This document shows, piece after piece, positions 36,374 through 45,640 of a stretch of DNA of 64,000 nt (its first letter is position 1; each line of letters begins with the position of its first letter). The notes beneath the pieces were generated by a model. It saw only the letters and a list, made by a program, of their open reading frames with translations. It did not search any database and was not told where the DNA came from. This DNA is from Singulisphaera acidiphila DSM 18658 (GTDB lineage: Bacteria > Planctomycetota > Planctomycetia > Isosphaerales > Isosphaeraceae), in assembly GCF_000242455.2 (NCBI RefSeq), contig NC_019892.1, positions 9,248,744 through 9,312,743 of the forward strand, read 5' to 3'. A program made the translations under genes and the position numbers.

Positions 36374-37612
36374 GTGTCCTCGGACACAAAACCTGCGAGA
36401 AATTCGGCCTGTTGTTAATCTGGCAGTGAGCCTTCCTGATTTCCTGGAGTTCTCCTGCCATGCGCGGTCGAAGACCTGATCCCTTGTGGATCCGGCCCCA
36501 TGATCACCTCATCCTCTTCCTCCTGGCTCACAGTCAAAGTTATCCCTGGTTCCAGGTGCAGCGGGCGTGGATCGTCTTGGCGATCGCCGACGGCCAACGG
36601 ACCGAGGCCATCGCCGTCCAGATGCAATGCGACGAGGCCACGGTCTGGAGGGCCTGCCAACGTTATCGATCCGACGGCTTGGCCGGGTTGCTCGCTGATC
36701 GACGGACTAAACGATCGGGGCGTCCCGTCTCGATTTCCCCCCCTCCAGCGTGCCCAAATCATCGCGTTGGCATACTTGAAGCCTGTGGCCCGGGGATTGC
36801 ACATCACTCACTGGTCTCATAAGGATCTGGCCGACCAGATCGTCGCCGATGGCATTGTGCCAACCATCAGCGCCCGAACGGTCGGGAGGATCCTCGATAC
36901 CGTCGACTTGCAGCCTCATCGCACACGCTACTGGCGAACCACCCGCCTGGATGCACGCTTCAAGGAGCGAGCCGAGAAGGTGCTCTGGTGCTATGCCAAC
37001 GCCGCGAATCTGGCCCTACACAGGATCTGGGTTGTCTGTGCGGATGAGATGCCCAATCGCCAAATCTTGGAGCGGGTGCCAATCCGTCGCGCCATCCCCG
37101 GCTCGATCGAACAGCAGGAGTTCGACTACACGCGGCATGGCACGGTCAACATTCTGAACTTCCTGATCGTCCATAGCGGGATGATGGAGGCGGCCTGCTT
37201 GGAGGCCAACGATTCCGATCATTATGTCCCGGCATTGAAGCAGTTCCGAAGGAACCACCGCTGGCTTCGGGGGATCTATCTGATCCATGACGGCGGTCCC
37301 AGCCATACGGGCCAAATCAACAAGGACTATCTCGCTGCCTGTGACGGTTGGTGGCATCCCTGCTTGACGCCGGCCCGCGCCTCGTGGTTGGACCAGGCAG
37401 AGTTGCTCAACCATGCTTTCGACCTCCGCTACCTGAAGCGAGGATCGTGGTCGAGTCGTGAGGATTACATCGCTCATGTGATGTTATCGTGGCTGGAGTA
37501 CAACCGGCGCTATGCTCACCCGTTTGAGTGGGTTTGGACGGCCCAGAAGATGAGACAATGGTTCGCCAAACATGCCCCGTGAATTTCTTGCAGGTTTTGT
37601 GTCCGAGGACAC
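36374..37612. mobile_element. IS630-family insertion sequence
   Basis: The ends carry 32-bp inverted repeats starting GTGTCCTCGGACACAAAACC, with one mismatch. They are flanked by TA on both sides (inside CTAG), the hallmark target of IS630/Tc1-type elements. The element is about 1.24 kb and contains one transposase gene in two overlapping frames. It is immediately followed by a second element that uses the same TA. Confidence 0.9.
36460..37582 (+). CDS. IS630 transposase, two frames (possible +1 frameshift)
   Basis: The protein is continuous only if the reader shifts by +1 at a run of seven C (36737-36743). The first frame gives the helix-turn-helix half (AIAVQMQCDEATVWRACQRY). The second gives the DDE catalytic half, with D in CADEMPN, D in LIHDGGPSHTG and E in SWLDQAELLNH. 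The joined product would be about 373 residues, right for the family. The shift could be programmed, a mutation in the C-run, or a sequencing slip. Start ATG at 36460. Confidence 0.8.
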
Positions 37613-37614
37613 TA

Positions 37615-39036
37615 GTGGGTCATTTGGCTTGTCTGCAGCCACAATGCTCCTCCAGCCGCTACAATCGGCAGCTTCAATCACCCCAGGGAGGCCGCCATCT
37701 CCCGCCGCAAGAGCGACCCGCTCCGCGAGATCACACCCGAGGAGCAGCAACTCCTCGCCAAACTGAGCCGGTCCCAGACCGCCCCAGCCGTCGAGGTCAC
37801 CCGCGCCAAGCTCCTCCTGGCCGTCGCACGCGGCGATGACTACCAGACCGCAGCCCACTCCGTCGGTCGTCGCTCCGGCGACGCCGTCTCCCAACTCGTC
37901 GCCCGCTTCAATGCCGAGGGCCTGGCGGCGCTGACGCCCCGGCACGGCGGCGGCCGGTCCCCCGTCTACGATCAGGCCATCGGGGGCTGCGCGCAACGCC
38001 GTTCGCAAGGTGCTCAGCGACCAGATGGCCGTGCCGTCGGCTTCGGGGGTCGGGGTCCGCTTGAGTTCGTCGAGGATCCGCCCTGCCGTCGCCTGCCCAC
38101 CATCTCGACCTACATCCTCTGGGGTGCTCCACGAGGCCGGATACAGCCATCAACACACGCGCTCCTGGTGCCCGACCGGGACGGCGTTGCGTCGCCACAA
38201 GGCCGGAGCGGCGGTCCTCACCGATCCGGATACGACGCCCAAAAAAAGTGGATCAAGGACGCCTATCGGCTGGGTGAGGCGATGGGCCTGTCGGTCTGGT
38301 GCGCCGACCAGGCTGGGCCGTTCCCGACGATCCCCTATCCCGGGCAGTCCTGGTGCCCTGAGGGCGAGCCGGTGCGGCAGCCGCACGAATACCTCCGCGA
38401 CGGCACGGCCAAGATCCTGACCCTGTTCCACCCGGCCGACGGGCGGGTGCGAATCGAGGGAGTGACGACGTGCCCGAACACGGTCTTGCACCCCTGGCTG
38501 AAGCGGAAGTTGGCCGCGATCCTCGCCGCGATGCCCGTCCTCCCGGCGACCGGCGTGGCCGACACCGGAGGGATGCGACCGGAGTGGGACCGATGGCAGG
38601 AGGGCCTCTCGATCAAGCCGACGTTACTGGAGGAGTTGCCGCCGCTGCGGATGCTCCTGGTGTTGGACAACCTGGCCGGGCACAAGACCCCCGAATTCGT
38701 GTGCTGCATGTTTAATCATAGCATCATGCCATTGCATACGCCAGTGAGTGGGTCGTGGCTGAACATGGCCGAGAGCATGCAGCGGATCCTCAAAAGGCGG
38801 GCGTTGGCGGGTCAACACCCAGAGGACATCGGCCCGATCCACGCCTGGTTCGAGTCCGTGGCCCGGCACTGGAACGCGGCCCCGCCGCAGTTCGAGTGGG
38901 GCGGGAAGCGAGCCGTTCGTCGGCAGCGCCAGCGGGAGCGTCACCACCGGGTCGGCGGCTCGGTGGCATGCACGCGTGTCCCCCTTCGCCGGGCCGGGAG
39001 ACCCACTTGTGGCCACAAGCAAGCCAAATGACCCAC
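37615..39036. mobile_element. Second IS630-type element, decayed
   Basis: Ends are 17-bp perfect inverted repeats (gtgggtcatttggcttg and its complement at 39020-39036), with TA at 37613 and 39037. The left TA is shared with the right end of the preceding element, so the two sit head to tail. The inside is a transposase gene broken by frameshifts and an inversion. Confidence 0.85.
37697..39031 (+). pseudogene. IS630-type transposase pseudogene with internal inversion
   Basis: Homologous stretches are found in different frames: the DNA-binding half (SDPLREITPEEQQLLAKLSR) starts at 37697 with an ATC where relatives would have ATG. The middle codons for RTPTPEADGTAIWSLSTLR read on the opposite strand at about 37979-38085. 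Then VLHEAGYSHQHTR, the D-site in VWCADQAGPF, LLVLDNLAGHKT and SGSWLNMAESMQRI return on the plus strand. The product cannot be made. The intact tail is open from 38168 to 39031. Confidence 0.85.
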
Positions 39037-39220
39037 TAGTGGAACTTCGGTTGACCGGCTGCGGTGAATCATCGTTTGGGATCGGCCTTGTTGTGAGCTG
39101 TGAATGGATACTGGCAATTTACTTAGCATTTCTTATCCGAACAATTTTGCCAAGGCATATCATCAAAGCGAAAGCATCATTACAACATCAACTCGTGCTA
39201 CTACTAGAGGCATCTTCGAT

Positions 39221-40327
39221 TCACTTGTCATTCCGAACAGGAGAATAGCATCTCGTGAATTCAAAGCCGACGGCTTCATAGGGGTACAGGCTCTTCAGTG
39301 ACACACAAGGTCGCTCAAGCACCTCCCAAGAGATTATTGCAGCAACAAAAGACAATCCTACAGTTAGGACATGTTGCTCTATTATTGAAAATCCGCAAGA
39401 ATCTTTAACAACCTTCGCAATCAGCAAATGATAAAGGAATATACCATAGCTTATTTTTCCTATGTATCGCAATAGGCGAAGCCTTAAGAGGCCAAGCAAT
39501 GGATGACCCGTATGGAGAATCGTTAGGCCGACGATGGAAAAATAAAGACTATTAATGACAAGAATTGATATTGGGCCACAACCGGGAACTGCAACAATGG
39601 TTTTCTCAAAGTTTGTCCCAATGACTGAAAGAAGTGGGAAGGAGACCATGCCGACCGAAAGCAGAAACAGGCTCATCCCTTTGGTCCAGTGACGTGTTCT
39701 TTCATGGTTGTTAATTGTAACAGCCAGAATTGAGCCAAATGCAAGTCCATCCAGTCGAGAAAGAATAAAATACGGTTCGAATTCAAGAATTCTTCCAATG
39801 ACTGCCTGCAAGATCGCAAGAAGTGCAATCGGTACAACAAAGCGGCGGCCCGTAAGAATGATTATCGGCGGCCAAATCCAGTAAAATTGTTCCTCGACAG
39901 CCAAACTCCAAGTCTGGATCGCATTACTATAGAAAGGCCAGACGAACACGTAGGTATTACCTGGAACATTCTGAATGAAACATGCGTATGTCAACATGCC
40001 TTTCACGTTGGGCGTTCGATCGTGTCCCCATCCATAGATCGCCAGTATTGTAAGCAACGTGTAGTAGGGGGGCCATGTTCGCAAAGCCCGTCTAATCCAG
40101 AATTTGAGCAGAAAATTTGGCTGGCCTCCATACTTAAGGACAACTGACGTAATCAGATATCCCGAAATCACGAAGAAAAGATCGGCACGAGTCCAGCCAA
40201 AGAAAATCGGGCTTGGCCATAGATGATAACTCAAGATAAAAATCGCTCCGATGCCTCGCAGGGCGTCCAATTCAGGAACGATGGGCAACCGCGTCAAAAA
40301 CGACCCATTTTCAGAAACAACAGACAT
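39221..40327 (-). CDS. Acyltransferase-3 (OafA/YrhL-type) membrane protein
   Basis: A 368-residue multi-pass protein of the acyltransferase-3 family, which moves acyl groups (often acetyl) onto exported sugars, O-antigens or peptidoglycan. The signature ELDALRGIGAIFILSYHLW is at residue 17, with the catalytic-region His. LFFVISGYLIT and WSLAVEEQFYWIWPP follow, all typical. About ten hydrophobic segments are present. ATG 40327 is preferred: the longer frame would run through a hairpin (40414-40452). The base composition is clearly more AT-rich than its neighbours, and it lies between IS remnants, so it is likely imported cargo. Confidence 0.9.
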   Translation of the reverse strand: MSVVSENGSFLTRLPIVPELDALRGIGAIFILSYHLWPSPIFFGWTRADLFFVISGYLITSVVLKYGGQPNFLLKFWIRRALRTWPPYYTLLTILAIYGWGHDRTPNVKGMLTYACFIQNVPGNTYVFVWPFYSNAIQTWSLAVEEQFYWIWPPIIILTGRRFVVPIALLAILQAVIGRILEFEPYFILSRLDGLAFGSILAVTINNHERTRHWTKGMSLFLLSVGMVSFPLLSVIGTNFEKTIVAVPGCGPISILVINSLYFSIVGLTILHTGHPLLGLLRLRLLRYIGKISYGIFLYHLLIAKVVKDSCGFSIIEQHVLTVGLSFVAAIISWEVLERPCVSLKSLYPYEAVGFEFTRCYSPVRNDK

Positions 40328-40413
40328 TATTTTGCATGTCCTATAAATACCAGCACGCAATTGTTCCAGCGATACTCTTTGGGCTGCCGACTCAACCCAG
40401 GCATGGTCAATGG

Positions 40414-40452
40414 ATTTGTCAGATGCCCCGCTGAGCGGGGCATCTGACAAAT
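40414..40452. repeat. Perfect 18-bp hairpin upstream of the acyltransferase
   Basis: The arms (18 bases each, starting atttgtcagatgccccgc) enclose a 3-base loop tga. It lies about 87 bases upstream of the gene start. It could be an mRNA leader structure or a terminator for incoming transcripts. Confidence 0.7.
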
Positions 40453-40514
40453 GAGCTAACAGTTCCAGTCGTGCGTAGGATGGGTGTGGCCTTCATGCCA
40501 AGGGGAATGCACCC

Positions 40515-41463
40515 ATGAGTCTCACCCAACTTACACTTCGGGAATTGACCTCCGCAGACCTAAGGATCTCGAACAACTGGCGTCTTCCCGGACCGCCCAG
40601 GATCGCCTAATCGAGCGGCCTCAGATCCTTCTGGCCCTCCCGGCGGGACAACTACCCAGTCACGTGGCCCAGCGGTTGGGAGTCTCGTGTTCCATCGTCT
40701 ACATCTAGATCCATCACTTCAATGAAGAGGGGGTCGGGGGACTGGAGGATCAGCCCCCCGATCGGGGCGGCCCCGATCTACACGTCCGAGCAACATGCCG
40801 CGGTGATCGCTACTGTCTTGATCGGCCCTTCGCCTGCTGGACACTGGACCGGCTCCAGGACTATTTCAACGAGTAGATGGGGCCCGATCAAACGCAGCCA
40901 GATTGGTGAGGTCCTCGTGGCCGAAGGCCTGCGATGGCACCATCAAGAGACTTGATTTGGCAAGCGAGTCGACCCAGAGTTCGTCCCAAAGGGGGAGCAC
41001 CGAGACGCTCTACACCACGCCGCCGGAGGGCCCATCGTACCTCGACGAAATGGGGCCGGAGTCGGCCAAAAGCTTCCGTGACGAGCAACTTGTCCCACCA
41101 CGCTCCAAGCAGACGCCAGAGTGGGACAAGCCCACCCACCCCCGAGAGCGGGCCACGCAGGAAATCGACTACTGTCAACGCGGCGAGGGCTACGTCTTCG
41201 GGGCGTTCCGGCCAGCGTCGGGCGAGGCATTGCCCCGTCACTATCCCCGTTGGAGCACCATCCACTGGGTCGACTTGTTGGAGAAGGTCGAGGGGCGGAT
41301 TCCGGCTGACGTGGGGCACGTGTACGCGATCGTCGCCAACCTCCAGTCGCATCGTGCCAGGCAAGTGCTTCTGTTCGTGGTAGGGCAGCCGCGGTAGGAG
41401 TTCGTGTCCTACTCCAAGTACGCAGCATACCTAAACTTGATCGAGACGTCGTGGAAGATGCCA
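40515..41463 (+). pseudogene. IS630-type transposase remnant
   Basis: Fragments in shifted frames give the HTH part (LEQLASSRTAQDRLIE, GQLPSHVAQRLGVS) and the catalytic part (YLDEMGPESAKSF, YAIVANLQSHRARQVLLF, YAAYLNLIETSWK). In-frame stops and frameshifts break it at several points, and one catalytic position reads VAN where relatives read VDN. No clear terminal repeats were identified. A dead element. Confidence 0.8.
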
Positions 41464-41655
41464 TGATCGCTGGCGACAAAAAGGGCGATGGGTGAAGATA
41501 CGAAAGAAGGTCTGCCGAGCAGTGTATAAAGTGACCGCATGCTGGAATCAGCAAAAACATCCGCTAGCATGCAGGTGATAGCTAACCGATGAAACGAGCC
41601 GCCGCACCGGGGTCGCTGCAGCTCCAAAGCTCGCATAATACACTGTTCAACTCGC

Positions 41656-42759
41656 TTAATAATACAAAAAATGCACAGGAATATTAATGATTTTTTCTTT
41701 TTCCAATGTGTTCGTAGTGTCACTCACTAGGTGCACAACGATATTTCGCTTGCTCACGCTTTGTATTGGAACATTAGCCATGGAAATTTCGAGCAATCCA
41801 ATGGCCGGATAAGGTTGATCCACAATCTCTGCTGCAATCAAATCAGTGTCAACATCAACACGTTTAATCTTGTACGCAGCTCTGCCCAAGGCCTGATTGT
41901 TCGTTTTAAATAACACTTTCTTCTTGACGAAAGGTTTCTTGCCAGCAGAGGTTGAACTATCTACAGACACAAAAAGCGACCTAGGAATTACTAATATCTC
42001 GTCGTCTGCGACAGGAGGAATCACTTCAATAATGGTCCGATCAGTCGAACCACCGACGGCAAGACTGATTGGACGATAGGTCGCAATCAACAGTTCTTCA
42101 CTAGATCCAATCGAGATCCTGACATCCATGAGGTCATCATTGATAAAATTAACGCTTGTGTGATAGTCACTCTGCGATTCGACCGCAGTCTCCTTGAAAA
42201 GACTTACATCTACAAGGCCTCGCTTCACTTGCGACCTTCCAACAAGATTACCAGTCTTGGCCTCGCGTTCCAACCTTATGGCGGTAGAAGTTACCAGAAG
42301 CTGAGGGCAAACCCTAGCAGCCAGGGTTAAACCAAATGTTCTGGTCGACGGCGAAGCAGAGCAACCAATCGAGACACTGCGCACCACCACATTCAACGAT
42401 TTTTGGATATTAAGAGGTGGAACAACGTTGCTTGTTGAAATTCCAGCTTGAAATTCACAGGTGTCACCTTTCTTGACAGTAGTATTCCGAAGATCATCTG
42501 CAATAATGCATCCGCAGGATCTCTCAATTTCTTGAATAACTATATCTGATTGAGAATTATTTTTGAAAATAAATTTAGCCGACTTAGTTGAACCGACTGT
42601 CATGTCACCTAGATCAGCATGAAGGCGATCAAAGCTAAGGTCGTCTACATTGCCGCCACGGCAGCCAACAAGCAAGAAAACCAAAAAACCATATTGACGC
42701 GCAAAATTCTTTATATCAGAAAAATTTGTGGCAGAAATAATTGCTTGTCCTGCATTCAT
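41656..42759 (-). CDS. DUF1573-type secreted lipoprotein
   Basis: A 367-residue protein with a lipoprotein-like N-terminus (a hydrophobic run ending FLVFLLVGCRG) and a DUF1573/ASH-type domain: ADLGDMTVGSTKSAKFIFKN, then IERSCGCIIAD. The GSCGC-like turn is the usual DUF1573 mark. A second beta-rich half follows. DUF1573 proteins in Bacteroidetes and Planctomycetes sit with small cysteine-rich exported peptides, and a similar peptide is encoded upstream here. Start ATG 42759 has an AGGA site ten bases upstream. The region has lower GC than the rest. Confidence 0.75.
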   Translation of the reverse strand: MNAGQAIISATNFSDIKNFARQYGFLVFLLVGCRGGNVDDLSFDRLHADLGDMTVGSTKSAKFIFKNNSQSDIVIQEIERSCGCIIADDLRNTTVKKGDTCEFQAGISTSNVVPPLNIQKSLNVVVRSVSIGCSASPSTRTFGLTLAARVCPQLLVTSTAIRLEREAKTGNLVGRSQVKRGLVDVSLFKETAVESQSDYHTSVNFINDDLMDVRISIGSSEELLIATYRPISLAVGGSTDRTIIEVIPPVADDEILVIPRSLFVSVDSSTSAGKKPFVKKKVLFKTNNQALGRAAYKIKRVDVDTDLIAAEIVDQPYPAIGLLEISMANVPIQSVSKRNIVVHLVSDTTNTLEKEKIINIPVHFLYY

Positions 42760-42781
42760 GATAACAATTCCTGATTTTAAC

Positions 42782-43075
42782 CTAAGAAAAAAGGGCAATG
42801 CGATAGATCAGGTCAGACTCGCTTCCGACGAGAAGAATGTCGACGTTTTGCTGTGGGACAGGATCTTTTATCCGGAAGAGCCTGAAATATAGAGGGCCGC
42901 TGGTCCGACCAAGAGTTCCTCGGATCAGGGAGGCTGTCTTTCCGACTTTAGCCCTCCTAATTTTGAACTCTAATCTGGCAGCTTTTTTGTTATCAGAGTC
43001 GCTATCAAGAAAGTAGGGAGGAGTGTTTTGAGACTTGGAAATGAGGTTCTCATGCAGGCTCTTGTCTTGCTCCAA
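42782..43075 (-). CDS. Possible small basic protein
   Basis: A 97-residue frame starting with TTG (AGGA nearby), of basic, non-repetitive composition (EFKIRRAKVGKTASLIRGTL). It lies between the Cys-rich gene and the DUF1573 gene on the same strand. I do not recognise any family, and it may be a fragment of a mobile element or non-coding. Confidence 0.3.
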   Translation of the reverse strand: MEQDKSLHENLISKSQNTPPYFLDSDSDNKKAARLEFKIRRAKVGKTASLIRGTLGRTSGPLYFRLFRIKDPVPQQNVDILLVGSESDLIYRIALFS

Positions 43076-43142
43076 TCTTCATCCTGCTTCGAACGCTCAT
43101 CTCTCCATGCAAGCGAAATCGGTTGGACTGACTATGTTGTAA

Positions 43143-43183
43143 GTCTATCCGGGGGCACTGCAAAGCAGTGCCCCCGGATAGAC
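43143..43183 (-). terminator. Perfect 19-bp hairpin after the Cys-rich gene
   Basis: Arms gtctatccgggggcactgc and its complement flank a 3-base loop (aaa), about 50 bases after the stop of the Cys-rich gene. No T-run follows. It is a strong structure, likely a terminator or an mRNA-end stabiliser. Confidence 0.55.
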
Positions 43184-43234
43184 GGAATGCTAGCGTGAGA
43201 TCCGTCGTCCGGTTGCGTCTTAGCACTTGACGGA

Positions 43235-43552
43235 TCAGGTGCAGTTAGCGGCAGGACAGATTCTGTAGGCAACCTGGATATAGGCAAACGAAGCCACAAA
43301 ATTACATGAATCCCAAAAAGTCACATAACCTTCGAAGCAGATCTGGGGTTCGTTGGTGCAGTCACGAGGAGCGCCCCGTTTGCAGGCTAATGTGGGGACA
43401 GTAGGCGCCGAAGCAACTATGCATTCGTTGACTCTTTGCTGATTTCCGCAATTGAAAGTTCCACAACATGTGCCCGATTGCCCCCAGGAGACCTGATGAA
43501 CAAGTCCTGAAAGCAAAACCACCAAACCGAGAGCGATCACCTTGCGAATCAC
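43235..43552 (-). CDS. Secreted cysteine-rich peptide
   Basis: A 105-residue protein with a clear Sec signal peptide (IALGLVVLLSGLVHQVSWGQ, cut near SWG/QS). The mature part, about 80 residues, holds about ten cysteines (GTCCGTFNCGN, ACKRGAPRDCTN, CFEGYVTF..C, ICPAANCT), so it is likely disulfide-bonded outside the cytoplasm. No known toxin or binding family is recognised. It is flanked by the LolA-like and DUF1573 genes, an arrangement that suggests a joint envelope or export role. Confidence 0.75.
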   Translation of the reverse strand: MIRKVIALGLVVLLSGLVHQVSWGQSGTCCGTFNCGNQQRVNECIVASAPTVPTLACKRGAPRDCTNEPQICFEGYVTFWDSCNFVASFAYIQVAYRICPAANCT

Positions 43553-43605
43553 TGAGACACCTCCTTACTAAAATCTACCAGGGCAAACAGAAGTAACGAA
43601 ACGAG

Positions 43606-44739
43606 TCAAACTTGCCTACGTTTTGCAAGAAGCACAATGACCAGAACTACAGGAAGGGCAAACAATACAGCAAGTAATCCCGTACGGCTCTTTGCCGCAA
43701 TCCTGTCCCCACTTCCCCCCCCCGCCATGTTCTTGGCAAACACATCAAGAACCTTCGCGTCTCGCGGAGCTTGAAAGTCGAATACGGAACCGTCAATCTC
43801 TGGACAACTGCTAGACAACAAATCAATACTTGAGCTTATTGTTGCGCCAGGCTTCGAACTATCGGAGCAATTCTTGAAAACGCGACTGTATGTCGCAGGA
43901 AAGTAACTTTCGAGACTGTCGACCTTTTTATAGGACCAACGGTCCTCTATGATGTCGCATCCGTTTACGCCAGCATTGACAACCATTTTTTCTGGCAACA
44001 TGTTTGCGTCTGGATTGAATGTTATTGTGATTTTGAGATTGTTGATGCCTCGCAATACAGCTTCTACTTTCCGAGGCTTCCCCTCAGCGGAATCGGACGA
44101 AGCTCCAACTGCAAGAATCTCGCCTTGTTCAAGAATTCTGTCCAAACTTTGATATTCGAGGAGAGCCCCATAATTCCTGGGATTGATAGGCAAAGCGCCT
44201 GAGACTTCGGAGTCCGCACGCATGATAAACCCGGTTTTAGTTTTCTCGTTATACCGAAATAGTTTGTTCTCCTTAATGACACTGATATCGTTTTCGAATG
44301 TCCCAAACCTCTTATAATACTCTTTGCCGTCTTTCAAAACCGCCTCAATGCGTGTCTCGGCTACAAAGGATCGAGGGGGGGGCGGCAGCGGAGACGAAGA
44401 GGGCGAGGATGGTGGGGTCGAAGGCGACAGAGATGAAGGTGAAGACGACAATGGTGTAAATCTGATGTACCCACCATCTTGGTTCGGTCCTTCGATTGTT
44501 CGAGCCGACGAAGAGTTTTGACCCGGCTGCACTTTTGTCACTACAGAGAATTTCAAGCACCGAATACTATTATAGTTGGATTTGATCGAATCCAATATAG
44601 TGTCGACAAATTGCTTCTTGTTATCAACTTGCCCATATGCCGATCCAGAAAGCCATCCGATCAAAACGAGTGAGGTCAGGAAGAAACGAATCGCGAACCC
44701 GTTTTTAGCATGAATCAGACGAGCGGCAAAATCCGTCAT
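43606..44739 (-). CDS. LolA-like exported protein with Pro/Ser linker and C-terminal membrane anchor
   Basis: A 377-residue protein with an N-terminal signal (FFLTSLVLIGWLSGSAYGQ). A beta-rich body resembles outer-membrane lipoprotein-sorting (LolA/DUF2092-like) domains, with strands such as LKFSVVTKVQPGQ, KLFRYNEKTKTGFIMRA and VEAVLRGINNLKITITFNP. It is interrupted by a low-complexity SPSSLSPSTPPSSPSSSP loop. The C-terminus has GGGSGD, a membrane segment (LLAVLFALPVVLVIVLL) and KRRQ, like a surface-sorting tail. ATG 44739 is preferred over the start at 44829. First gene of the low-GC minus-strand cluster. Confidence 0.7.
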   Translation of the reverse strand: MTDFAARLIHAKNGFAIRFFLTSLVLIGWLSGSAYGQVDNKKQFVDTILDSIKSNYNSIRCLKFSVVTKVQPGQNSSSARTIEGPNQDGGYIRFTPLSSSPSSLSPSTPPSSPSSSPLPPPPRSFVAETRIEAVLKDGKEYYKRFGTFENDISVIKENKLFRYNEKTKTGFIMRADSEVSGALPINPRNYGALLEYQSLDRILEQGEILAVGASSDSAEGKPRKVEAVLRGINNLKITITFNPDANMLPEKMVVNAGVNGCDIIEDRWSYKKVDSLESYFPATYSRVFKNCSDSSKPGATISSSIDLLSSSCPEIDGSVFDFQAPRDAKVLDVFAKNMAGGGSGDRIAAKSRTGLLAVLFALPVVLVIVLLAKRRQV

Positions 44740-45046
44740 CGCTTGGCTTCCCTTTGTGGGCTTTTTTAGAATCAATTTTCGACGCCGCACATGGACCTCT
44801 TTGCAGCGGTTTACGTTCGGGTGGATCACAGCCCAAGTGATCAGGATGGGTGTGCCATTTCGAGGATAGACCGCAGTAGGCTACTTTGCCCTCCCTATTA
44901 CGTCAAGGGACTTGCACACCAAACCAAGGAATCAAGGGGGAATTGTGAACTTCACAGATGGAGAGCTTCAAACGTGGTTGGTTGTTTTACTCTATTCATT
45001 AGAGCGTGCTATGAACTGTAGTCCAGTGGCGAACGTAGTTTAGGGC
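44740..45046. other. Island spacer
   Basis: No supported gene in these 307 bases. It probably contains the promoter of the LolA-like gene and, toward 45001, the left end of the IS5-type remnant. Confidence 0.4.
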
Positions 45047-45640
45047 ATGATCACGCACCAACCCTACCCCAGCGACGTCACCGATGCCGAATGAGAGTTC
45101 GTTCTCCCTGATATTTGCCTGCTCCCTGAAGATGCCGGCCAGCGAGTCCACAACCTCCGCGACGTCTTCGACGCCTTGCGTTAGCTCGTCCGAAGCGGAG
45201 CACCATGGCATTATCTGCCCGCCGACTTCCCTCCTTGGGAGATGGTCGATCAGCAAACCCGCCGCTGGCTTGCCGCCGGCTGTTTCGAGGCCATTGTCCA
45301 CGACCTTCGAACTGTGCTCCGCTTCGCTGACAAGAGAGAACCCAAGCCGACGGCCGTCATCTTCGACGGCCGCCCCCTCCAGTCGACCCCCGAGAGTGGT
45401 GGCCGTGCGGGCTACGACGGGTACAAGCGTCGCAAGGGGGCCAAGTTCCACATGGCCGTGGATACGCTCGGACATCTGCTGGCGCTGCACGTGACCCCAG
45501 CCAACGAGCAAGAGCGGGCCCAGGTCGACACGCTGGCCAAAGCCGTCCAAGAGGCGACGGGCGAGTCGGTCGAGCTGGCCTATGTCGACCAAGGTTACAC
45601 CGGCGAGAAGGCATTCCATGCGGCGGCCCACCAGGGGATC
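45047..45640 (+). pseudogene. IS5-type transposase, truncated
   Basis: Reading from ATG 45047 gives a DUF4096-like start (MITHQPYPSDVTDAE) and a DDE part (VIFDGRPLQSTPESGGRAGYDGYKRRKG, LAYVDQGYTGEKAF). Two in-frame stops (45092 and 45182) already break it. At 45641 the sequence switches abruptly to the WD40 duplication, so the C-terminal catalytic end is lost. An open frame from 45242 runs on into the duplicated WD40 segment. Confidence 0.88.

Noticed and set aside
43143..43183. Riboswitch in the low-GC cluster
   Set aside because: The structure is a simple perfect hairpin downstream of a gene with no further conserved elements seen.
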